From positions 2,542,001-2,606,000 of the forward strand of contig NZ_CP013382.1 in NCBI RefSeq assembly GCF_001513745.1: a stretch of 64,000 bases of DNA. The letters run 5' to 3'. Numbering within the stretch: the stretch's first letter is position 1; each line of letters opens with the position of its first letter. Positions 38,949-47,147 of this stretch are shown here, in pieces. This DNA is from Burkholderia humptydooensis (GTDB taxonomy: Bacteria; Pseudomonadota; Gammaproteobacteria; Burkholderiales; Burkholderiaceae). The notes below the pieces were generated by a model that was given only the letters and a program-made list of their open reading frames with translations, did no database searches and was not told the origin of the DNA. The position numbers were made by a program, and so were the translations under genes.

Positions 38949-40543
38949 GCTCGACGACAGACTGGAACGCCGCGCGCACGCCCGACGAGCGCGCGCCGCA
39001 TGCGGCAACGGGCGGCGCCGCCCGCGCCACGACCGACTTCGACGTGCTGATCGTCGGCGCCGGCCTGTCCGGCGTCGGCGCCGCGTACTACCTGCGCGAG
39101 CGCTGCCCGGACGCGACGTATGCGATCCTCGAAAGCCGCGCGACGATGGGCGGCACGTGGGACCTGTTCCGCTACCCCGGCATTCGTTCGGATTCCGACA
39201 TGTTCACGCTCGGCTTCAGCTTCCGGCCGTGGCACGGCGACAAGGCGATCTCGGACGGCCAGACGATCCTCGACTACATCAGGGACACCGCGCGCGCATA
39301 CGGCATCGACAAGACGATCCGCTTCAGCCACAAGGTGACGGCCGCGAGCTGGGATTCGACGAGCGCGCGCTGGACGGTGCGCGTGCAGCGCGCCACAGGC
39401 GACGCGCAGCACGAGGAAGCGGTCTACACGTGCCGCTTCCTCTACATGTGCAGCGGCTACTACGATTACGACGAAGGCCACGCGCCGAGCTGGCCGGACA
39501 TGGACGCGTACCAGGGCCGCATCGTGCATCCGCAGCACTGGCCGGGCGATCTCGACTACAGGGACAAGCGCGTCGTCGTGATCGGCAGCGGCGCGACCGC
39601 GGTGACGCTCGTGCCGTCGATGGCGGCCGACGCGCGCCACGTGACGATGCTGCAGCGCTCGCCGACCTACATCGTGTCGCTGCCCGCGCGCGACGCGATC
39701 GCGGACGCGCTGCGCCGCTGGCTGCCGTCGGGGCTCGCGCACCGGCTCGTGCGGCTGAAGAACGTGCTGCTGACGATGTACTTCTATAACCTCGCGCGCC
39801 GCCGCCCGGATGCGACGAAGAAATTCATCCTCCGCGCGGCGGGCAAGCAGCTCGGCCCGCAGTTCGACGTGAACAAGCATCTGACGCCGCGCTACAAGCC
39901 GTGGGACCAGCGCCTCTGCCTCGTGCCGAACGGCGATCTCTTCAAGGCGATCCGCGCGGGCCGCGCGTCGATCGCCACCGACGAGATCGAGCGCTTCACG
40001 CCGGGCGGCCTGCGCCTGAAGAGCGGCCAGCGCCTCGAGGCCGACGTGATCGTCACCGCGACGGGCCTGAAGGTGAAGATGCTGGGCGGCGCGGCCGTGA
40101 CGGTAGACGGAGCGGCCGTCGACCTGTCGCAGACGGTGTCGTACAAGGGGATGATGTACAGCGGCGTGCCGAATCTCGCGTCGTCGTTCGGCTACACGAA
40201 CGCATCGTGGACGCTGAAGGCCGAGCTGATCGCGCAATACGTGTGCCGGTTGCTCGAGCACATGCGCACGCACGGCTACGACGTCTGCGTGCCGCGGCTC
40301 GCGCCCGGCGGCATGGAGCTCGAACCCGCCGTCGACCTGACGTCGGGCTATATCCAGCGCGCCGCCGGCGTGCTGCCGAAGCAGGGCACGAAAAAGCCGT
40401 GGAAGTCCTACCAGAACTACGCGCGCGATTTCGCCACATTCAGGTTCGGCCCGCTCGCCGACGGCGCGATGCAGTTCGAGCGCCGCCGCCCGGCGCTCGC
40501 CGAACGTGACGCCCCCCATCAGCCCGCCTATGAAGGAAGGTGA
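38945..40543 (+). CDS. Baeyer-Villiger-type flavin monooxygenase
   Basis: A 532-residue FAD/NADPH monooxygenase. The FAD motif is GAGLSGVG, the NADPH motif is GSGATAV, and between them lies YQGRIVHPQHWP, which fits the Baeyer-Villiger fingerprint (F/Y-x-G-x3-H-x3-W-P/D). GTWDLFRYPGIRSDSDM is also typical of this family. It oxidises ketones or aldehydes to esters. Overlaps with SDR (ATGA) and hydrolase genes indicate one transcript. Confidence 0.93.
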   Translation: MSSTTDWNAARTPDERAPHAATGGAARATTDFDVLIVGAGLSGVGAAYYLRERCPDATYAILESRATMGGTWDLFRYPGIRSDSDMFTLGFSFRPWHGDKAISDGQTILDYIRDTARAYGIDKTIRFSHKVTAASWDSTSARWTVRVQRATGDAQHEEAVYTCRFLYMCSGYYDYDEGHAPSWPDMDAYQGRIVHPQHWPGDLDYRDKRVVVIGSGATAVTLVPSMAADARHVTMLQRSPTYIVSLPARDAIADALRRWLPSGLAHRLVRLKNVLLTMYFYNLARRRPDATKKFILRAAGKQLGPQFDVNKHLTPRYKPWDQRLCLVPNGDLFKAIRAGRASIATDEIERFTPGGLRLKSGQRLEADVIVTATGLKVKMLGGAAVTVDGAAVDLSQTVSYKGMMYSGVPNLASSFGYTNASWTLKAELIAQYVCRLLEHMRTHGYDVCVPRLAPGGMELEPAVDLTSGYIQRAAGVLPKQGTKKPWKSYQNYARDFATFRFGPLADGAMQFERRRPALAERDAPHQPAYEGR

Positions 40544-40548
40544 TCCCG

Positions 40549-41523
40549 ATGATAATCAAGCTGTTCCATTTTCTCGTCTATGCGTTCGTCGCGCTCTTTG
40601 CGTTCACGCTGTTCACCGCGTATCGCATCAAGAAGATGTTTCCGCCCGAGGGCAAGTTCGTCGACGTCGGCGCGGACCGCCTGCATTACGTCGAATACGG
40701 CGAAGGCCCGCCGATCGTGTTCGTGCACGGCCTCTGCGGCCAGTTGCGCAACTTCGCGTATCTGGACCTGCAGCGGCTCGCGAAATCGCATCGCGTGATC
40801 CTCGTCGACCGCCCCGGCTCCGGCCGCTCGACGCGCGGCCCGCGCTCGAGCGCGAACGTCTATGCGCAGGCGCGCACGATCGCGATGTTCATCGCGACGC
40901 TCGGCCTCGACAAGCCGGTCGTCGTCGGCCACTCGCTCGGCGGCGCGATCTCGCTCGCGCTCGCGCTCGACCATCCGCAGGCCGTGAGCCGGATCGCGCT
41001 GATCGCGCCGCTCACGCACACCGAGACCGAGCCGCCCGGCCCGTTCCGCGGCCTCGCGCTGCGCTCGTCGCTCGTGCGCCGCTTCGCGTCGTTCACGCTC
41101 GGCATTCCGGTGTCGATTCTGCAAAGCCGCAAGGCGATCGAGCTGATCTTCGCGCCGGAAGCGGTGCCGCACGACTTCGGCGTGAAGGGCGGCGGTCTGC
41201 TGGGGCTGCGCCCGCATGCGTTCTATTCGGCGTCGTCGGATCTCGTCGCCGCGCCGGAGGATCTGCCCGACATGGAAAGCCGCTATGCGGCGCTGACCGT
41301 GCCCGTCGACGTGCTGTACGGCCGCGGCGACCAGATCCTCAACTGGCAGCGTCACGGCGAAGCGCTGAAGAAGCGGCTCGACGCGGTCAATCTGACGGTC
41401 GTCGACGGCGGCCACATGCTGCCCGTCACGCAGCCCGCGCAGACGACGGACTGGCTGCTCGAGGTCGCCGGCAAGCCGGTGGCCGCCGCGCCCGAGCGCC
41501 TGACCGAAAGCGCGGAAAGCTGA
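40549..41523 (+). CDS. Alpha/beta-fold hydrolase, membrane-anchored
   Basis: A 324-residue hydrolase. A hydrophobic N-terminal segment (about 4-25) suggests membrane anchoring. The oxyanion region is VFVHGLCGQ, the nucleophile elbow GHSLGG and the catalytic His in VDGGHMLPV. The ATG at 40549 follows GGAAGGTGATCCCG; a GTG at 40540 would overlap the monooxygenase stop. As the last gene before a strong terminator, it likely cleaves the ester made by the preceding monooxygenase. Confidence 0.92.
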   Translation: MIIKLFHFLVYAFVALFAFTLFTAYRIKKMFPPEGKFVDVGADRLHYVEYGEGPPIVFVHGLCGQLRNFAYLDLQRLAKSHRVILVDRPGSGRSTRGPRSSANVYAQARTIAMFIATLGLDKPVVVGHSLGGAISLALALDHPQAVSRIALIAPLTHTETEPPGPFRGLALRSSLVRRFASFTLGIPVSILQSRKAIELIFAPEAVPHDFGVKGGGLLGLRPHAFYSASSDLVAAPEDLPDMESRYAALTVPVDVLYGRGDQILNWQRHGEALKKRLDAVNLTVVDGGHMLPVTQPAQTTDWLLEVAGKPVAAAPERLTESAES

Positions 41524-41555
41524 ATCGGCGGTTGACGACGGCAGGCTTCGCGACG

Positions 41556-41586
41556 CGCGCCGCCTTTTGTGCGGCGCGTTTTTTTT
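41556..41586 (+). terminator. Rho-independent terminator of the SDR-BVMO-hydrolase operon
   Basis: CGCGCCGC and GCGGCGCG form a perfect 8-bp stem with a 7-base loop (CTTTTGT), followed by eight T residues. Confidence 0.93.
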
Positions 41587-41912
41587 GATCGGGCGGCCGC
41601 CGTCGCGCGCCCACGCCGCGGCGGGATCGCCTCGCAACCATGCGGCAATCCACCGCATGCGCATTCCGCCCCTCCACCGCGAATCGGACTTGCGGCGACG
41701 AACGGCCGCTGCGCAAATCCGCCTAGGGAATTGCCCTTGTGCGACGCTCGAATGCTCAAGAAAATGTGGCATTGCACGATAACCCGAATAACCGTCGCCT
41801 CCGCGTGAGCTGAAACATTCGCGCGGCGGCGGACGAAACGACGGTCCGATCGAACGGCGTGCGCACACCGCGACGCCGCCGGTCCGATCACCCGACAGGC
41901 TCCCCCGACGTC
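41587..41912. other. Intergenic region before the diguanylate cyclase
   Basis: No supportable gene. A locally less GC-rich patch at 41745-41800 (AAGAAAATGTGGCATTGC, CGATAACCCG) probably holds the promoter of the downstream gene; I could not identify clear -35/-10 elements. Confidence 0.45.
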
Positions 41913-43436
41913 ATGCGCAAGCGTTCGACCTCCTTCGCGACTCGTCACCTGCAGTCATGGATGCAGCGCTTGATGTCGCCGACGGGCGTAATCGTTTGCG
42001 GCGTGCTGCTGCTCACGCTGATCTGGCTGTTCTGCGCGCGCGTGCTGTACGAATCGCGCAATGACGCATACCTGCATGCGGTCGAAAACGCGCACAATCT
42101 CGTGCTGCTGCTCGAACGTGACATCGCGCGCAACATCGAGCTCTACGATCTGTCGCTGCAGGCGGTCGTCGACGGCGTCAACGATCCGCGCATCATGGCG
42201 CTCGATCCCGCGATACGCAGCAAGGTGCTGTTCGACCGCGCGGCCACCGGCAAGTATCTCGGCACGATCTACGTGATGAACGAGCGCGGCGACGTCGTGC
42301 TCGACTCGCATTTCCCGCTTCCGCCACCCGTCGCTAATTTCGCGTATCGCGACTATTTCGTCTATCAGCGCGACCATCCGCAAGGCGGCCTCTACATCAG
42401 CAAGCCGTATGCGGCGCGCCTGCGGCACGGCGCGCTGACGGTCGCGCTGAGCCGGCGCATCACGCGCGCCGACGGCTCGTTCGGTGGCATCGTCGTCGGC
42501 ACGCTCAGCATCGATTACTTCCGCGCGCTGCTCGACGGCCTGTCGGTCGGGCCGGACGGCACGGCGTCGGTCTTCGAGACCAACGGGCTGTTGATCACGC
42601 GCCTGCCGTTCGATCCGAAGATGGTCGGGCGCAGCGTCGCCAACTCGGCCCTCTACGCGCATGCGAGCGCCGACGACGCAGGCGTGTTCACCGGCGTCGC
42701 GTCGATCGACAGCGTGCGGCGGCTCTACGTGTACAAGCGGCTGCCGGGGCTGCCGATCGTCGTCAACGTGTCGCCCGCCGAGCGGCACGTCTTTCTGCAG
42801 TGGCGCATCCGGGCGCAGCGGCTCGTCGCGCTGATGCTCGTGTTCGGCATCGTGATCGTCAGCGGCACCGCGCTGCTGTCGCGCGAGCTGCGCTGGCGGC
42901 GGCACGCTGAGCTGCGCCTGCAGCGCCTCGCGCGCACCGATGCGCTAACGGGCCTCGGCAACCGCCGGGCGTTCGACGAGAACCTGCGCAGAGAATGGGC
43001 GCGCGCACTGCGCACCGGCCGGCCGCTGTCGCTGCTGTTCGTCGACATCGACCAGTTCAAGGACTACAACGACGGCTACGGCCACCAGGCGGGCGACGGC
43101 GTGCTGCGCGAAGTCGGCCGCTGCCTCGCGCTGAACGTGCGCCGCGCGGTCGACGACGTCTCGCGCTACGGCGGCGAGGAGTTCGTGATCACGCTGCCGG
43201 ACACCGACGCGAAAAGCGCGACCGCGATCGCCGAGCACATTCGCCGCGCGGTCTACGATCTCGACATCCAGCACGCGAAAAGCCCGTATGCGCGCGTGAC
43301 CGTCAGCATCGGCCTCGTCACGTCGCACGAGCACGTCGCGCACTCCGACACGACGCTCGTCAAGATGGCCGACGCCGCGCTGTACCAGGCGAAGTCGACG
43401 GGCCGCAACCGCGTCTGCGGCGCGCGGCACGCTTGA
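41913..43436 (+). CDS. Membrane-bound diguanylate cyclase (dCACHE-GGDEF)
   Basis: A 507-residue enzyme making cyclic di-GMP from two GTP. A first membrane helix (about 25-45), a periplasmic double-CACHE-like sensor (about 48-300, with YRDYFVYQRDHPQGGLYIS), a second helix (about 305-330) and a C-terminal GGDEF domain follow in order. The active site is GGEEF, and an RxxD inhibitory site (RAVD) lies exactly five residues before it, so product feedback inhibition is expected. There is no EAL domain. The ligand of the sensor is unknown. Confidence 0.94.
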   Translation: MRKRSTSFATRHLQSWMQRLMSPTGVIVCGVLLLTLIWLFCARVLYESRNDAYLHAVENAHNLVLLLERDIARNIELYDLSLQAVVDGVNDPRIMALDPAIRSKVLFDRAATGKYLGTIYVMNERGDVVLDSHFPLPPPVANFAYRDYFVYQRDHPQGGLYISKPYAARLRHGALTVALSRRITRADGSFGGIVVGTLSIDYFRALLDGLSVGPDGTASVFETNGLLITRLPFDPKMVGRSVANSALYAHASADDAGVFTGVASIDSVRRLYVYKRLPGLPIVVNVSPAERHVFLQWRIRAQRLVALMLVFGIVIVSGTALLSRELRWRRHAELRLQRLARTDALTGLGNRRAFDENLRREWARALRTGRPLSLLFVDIDQFKDYNDGYGHQAGDGVLREVGRCLALNVRRAVDDVSRYGGEEFVITLPDTDAKSATAIAEHIRRAVYDLDIQHAKSPYARVTVSIGLVTSHEHVAHSDTTLVKMADAALYQAKSTGRNRVCGARHA

Positions 43437-43573
43437 GTTGGCACGCTTGAACCTGCGCGGCGGCCGCGCCGCTTCACGGCTCGCGATCACGCCCGGAAGG
43501 AACCGCGGCCGCGCGATCCGGTCATTCGTATACGCTATCGCTTTGTCCACCCTCGAGACCTCCGCCCTGAACC

Positions 43574-44023
43574 ATGCGAGTCGGCCGCCCCGTTCCCGCC
43601 CTCCCCCAACCCGTCTGCGACTACTGCGGCGCAAAAGCGCTGCTCGCGCGCTTCGGCGACGACGCGTATCCCTATCGCGAAGATCACGGCGAGCTGTGGA
43701 TCTGTTCGCCGTGCGACGCGTGGATCGGCGTGTTTCCGCGCAGCCGGCGCCACGTGCCGCTCGGCCGGCTCGCGAACGCCGAGCTCAGGCACGCGAAATC
43801 CGAATTGCATGCGGCGCTCGAGCCGCTCGTCGCCGCGAAGATGCGGCGCGACGGCTGCAACGCGTTCGAGGCGCGCGCGAAGGGAATCCGCTGGCTCGCG
43901 ACGCAACTGGGGCTCGACGCCGCGGCAAGCACGATTCACGCGTTCGATCTCGACGCATGCCGGAATGCGCTGCGGCTCGTCGAGCAATTCATGTCCCGCA
44001 AATCCCCACCCGCGAATTCGTAA
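43574..44023 (+). CDS. Zinc-finger-containing protein, DUF3268-like
   Basis: A 149-residue protein. The pair CDYCGAK and ICSPCDAWIGVF forms a four-Cys zinc-binding site like that of DUF3268 proteins, followed by helices with GRLANAELRHAKSELHAALEPL. Only 'probable nucleic-acid or zinc binding' can be inferred. It lies alone between the cyclase and an AT-rich region. Confidence 0.8.
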   Translation: MRVGRPVPALPQPVCDYCGAKALLARFGDDAYPYREDHGELWICSPCDAWIGVFPRSRRHVPLGRLANAELRHAKSELHAALEPLVAAKMRRDGCNAFEARAKGIRWLATQLGLDAAASTIHAFDLDACRNALRLVEQFMSRKSPPANS

Positions 44024-44637
44024 TACGGATTCGCCGCGCCCATTTCGCCTCGAACGCCTTCCGTCGATTGACTGACAACCGTCTTAATCGAATTCGAGCC
44101 GAACGAATTATGCACCTAAATTTTTTAGATCCAATCAAAAAAAGTTTGACGCTCTGATTTTTTCCTTGCTATCTTTTCGCAGACAAATGCCGCGAGGGCG
44201 CGCGGCACAAGCACTATCCGACATCATCCTGACTGAATTCTTCCAATTCAATTACGTTATTGGCGAGGGGCGGCATTCAAATCACGAAGAAACCGCAATG
44301 AATTTCCGGGCCATCGATTAATTCCCGATTAACTGGCAATCCAATGCCATTCATTGCGAATCGGAAATACCGAAAATCGCTCGATTAACTGCGGATACGC
44401 GGTCTTTCGCGCGCCATATGAATTGGATTCCTAAGCATTTGAAGAACGGCCGGCGTGAAACGCGCGGACTCGCCCGACGCGAACCGCGCCGCCGCTGAAG
44501 CCCAACGAAGGGAGGAAATCATGTCGCCGTGAACGTCTGCCTCGCCGCATCGCCGTGCATCGGCTGCGCGCCGCGCGTCCGTACCCGTCGGAGCGCGTCG
44601 CCGCATCCGTTCTTCATCGTTTTCTTGGGGCTCCAAA
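44024..44637. other. AT-rich leader region of the sedolisin gene
   Basis: About 614 bases, clearly less GC-rich than the surroundings, with A/T runs at 44118-44170. It holds a good sigma-70-like promoter (44146-44175), leaving a leader of roughly 450 bases before the protease start. GATTAACTG occurs twice inside it. No gene is supportable. Confidence 0.6.
44146..44175 (+). promoter_or_regulatory. Putative sigma-70 promoter
   Basis: TTGACG (-35) and TATCTT (-10) are separated by 18 bases within AT-rich DNA upstream of the sedolisin gene. Confidence 0.5.
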
Positions 44638-46572
44638 ATGCAGAGAACTCAGCATGTCAACCGGCTATTCTCGAAACGCTTCGCGCTGTCGCTGCTACCG
44701 CTGGCGATTGCCGCCACGTTGTCCCCGCTCGTCGCGCACGCGGCCCCCGACTGGGCGCCGACCCGCACCGACGCCTTCCTGATCGCGCGCGCGAGCGCCG
44801 CGGCCGCATCGCAAACGCTCGCGAAGACCGCGCCGAGCTACGCGCTCAACGTGATCGGCACGCCCGAGCTCACCGATACGAACGTCACGCCGCTCGAGCT
44901 GAGCCAGCCGCTGCACGTGACCATCGTGCTGAAGAGCCGCAACGAAGCGCAGCTCGACGCGCTCGTGCGCGAAGTGAACCAGCCCGGCAGCGCGAACTAT
45001 CGCAAGTACCTGACGCCCGAGCAGTTCAACGCGCGCTTCGCGCCGACCGACGATCAGGTGCGGGCCGTCGTCGCGCACCTGAAGGCGAACGGCTTCGGCA
45101 ACATCACGGTATCGGCGAACAACAAGCTGATCTTCGCGCAAGGCAACGCGTCGAACGCGGAGCGCGGCTTCCATACGACGCTCAAGCGCTTCAACTACCG
45201 CGGCAAGGCGGTCTATGCGAACGACTCGGCCGCGCTGGTTCCCGCATCGCTGAGCCCGTTCGTCGAATCGGTGCTCGGGCTGCAGAGCGCGGCCGTTCCG
45301 CATCGGCTGATCCATCGCGGCACGCCGGCCGACGCGCGCATCCAGACCGACACGATCACGAAGAACGCGACGGCGAGCGGCTCGCAGGTCGGCCATCAGC
45401 CGACCGATTTCGCGCAGATCTACGACGCGAGCGGCCTGCCCGCCGCGACCAGCACGACGGTCGGGATCATCACGTGGGGCGACATGACGCAGACGATCGC
45501 CGACCTGAACACGTTCACGCAGAACGCGGGCCTGCCGACCGTCAACACCGCCGTCGTCGCGGGCAGCGCGGGCACGCTCGCGAACGACGGCGATCCGAGC
45601 GAATGGGATCTCGACAGCCAGACGATCATCGGCACCTCGGGCGGCGTGAAGCAACTGATCTTCTATGCGGCCGTCAACGGCGACAGCAACGACAGCGGCC
45701 TCACGAATGCGACGCTGACCGCCGCATACAACAAGGCCGTCACCGACAACGTCGCGAAAGTCATCAACGTATCGCTCGGCGAGGACGAAGCAGCCGCGAA
45801 TTCGGACGGCTCGCTCGCCGCGAACGACGCGGTGTTCAAGCAGGCGGTCGCTCAAGGGCAGATCTTCTCGGTGTCGTCCGGCGACGCGGGCGTCTATCAA
45901 TGGTCGACTTCGCCGTACGGCTCGCCCGGCTACGTCGGCACCTACAGCGGCGGCAAGGTGACGACGAAGATCAATCTGGCGAAGTACAGCGTGTCGTCGC
46001 CGGCGAGCTCGCCGTACGTCGTCGCGGTCGGCGGCACGACCCTGTCGACGAGCGGCACGACGACCTGGGCGGGCGAGACCGTCTGGAACGAAGGGCTCGC
46101 CTACGCGGACGTCAGCAGCAGCGGCCAGCCGCTCGACAATGCGGTGCGGCTGTGGGCGACGGGCGGCGGCGTCAGCGGCTACGAAGCGGCGCCGAGCTGG
46201 CAGACGGCCGCGCTCGGCAGCTCGGTGACGAAGCGCGTCGTGCCGGACGTCGCGTTCGACGCCGCGCAGGCGACGGGCGCGTATCTCGTGATCAACGGCT
46301 AGGCGAATCAACTGGTCGGCGGCACGAGCCTCGCGTCGCCGATCTTCGTCGGCGGCTGGGCGCGCGTCGAATCGGCGAACGCCAACAGCCTCGGCCTGCC
46401 GACGTCGGCGTTCTACCAGGGCCTGCCGGGCAACCCGTCGCTCGTCCACGACGTGACGTCGGGCAACAACGGCTACAACAGCTACGGCTACAGCGCGAAG
46501 TCCGGATGGGATGACGACACCGGCTTCGGCAGCCTCGACTTCGCGAAGGTCAGCGCGAGCTCGGTCAAGTAG
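44638..46572 (+). pseudogene. Sedolisin (S53) serine-carboxyl protease gene with in-frame amber stop
   Basis: A secreted acid protease frame of 645 codons interrupted by TAG at codon 555 (46300-46302). Before the stop are a signal peptide (about 1-36, cleavage near AHA-AP), a Pro-kumamolisin activation domain (about 55-205) and the peptidase core with catalytic Glu322 and Asp326 (SEWDLD). After the stop the same frame continues with GGTSLASP, which carries the catalytic serine (codon 564), and ends at 46572 with calcium-site-like residues. As read, the product lacks the nucleophile and would be inactive unless the stop is read through or is a sequence error. A single C-to-T change in CAG would explain it. 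Confidence 0.85.
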
Positions 46573-46585
46573 CGGGCGGGAATCG

Positions 46586-46613
46586 CCGCGCGTCGCCCGC
46601 TCGGGACGCGCGG
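46586..46613 (+). terminator. GC hairpin after the sedolisin gene
   Basis: CCGCGCGTC pairs perfectly with GACGCGCGG across a 10-base loop. No T-run follows, so termination efficiency is uncertain. Confidence 0.45.
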
Positions 46614-47147
46614 CGGGGCCGAGTCGTGGCCGTATCGGCATCGGGGATGGGTGCCGGTGCGGTGGGCGGCGGATGTCGGTTGCCGCTGGTTGCCGGCGCG
46701 CGCGCAGCAATCGATCAACGTGCCGGCCACCACGCGAACGCGAGAACGCCAAGGCGGCCGGCAAAGCGATGCCGAACGGTCGGTCGAAGCCGCGTCTACC
46801 TCACGCTCCTTTGCGAATCGAGCCGTTTTCGTGCGATATCGCAACGCACGCGACACATTCGAGTTCGCACTGCATATCGACATGTCGACGTCCGACGCAA
46901 TGCCTTGGCGATACCCGAATGTTCCGCGGTCCCGGCGCAGCCCGTTACGTCGCCCGGAACGTCACGTAGCGAAACGGGAACACGCTCTTTGCGGTCTCGC
47001 AGAAAATCCGACTTTCCAGGCCAATCTCGAACGATTAATCGATGATTTGATATTTTTTATACATTAAAGAAGGCGAACTCTACAAAATAATCAATGGTAC
47101 GAAAATTGCATCGACGGCTGGCATCGTGATTTATCTGGGAGCCTGTC
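46614..47147. other. Intergenic region with AT-rich end
   Basis: No supportable gene. The last 130 bases (47020-47110) are AT-rich (ATTTTTTATACATTAAAG) and should contain the promoter of the GTS-repeat lipoprotein gene. Confidence 0.5.

Noticed and set aside
46303..46572. Separate small gene after the amber stop
   Set aside because: There is no start codon or ribosome-binding site, and the residues continue the sedolisin domain in the same frame.
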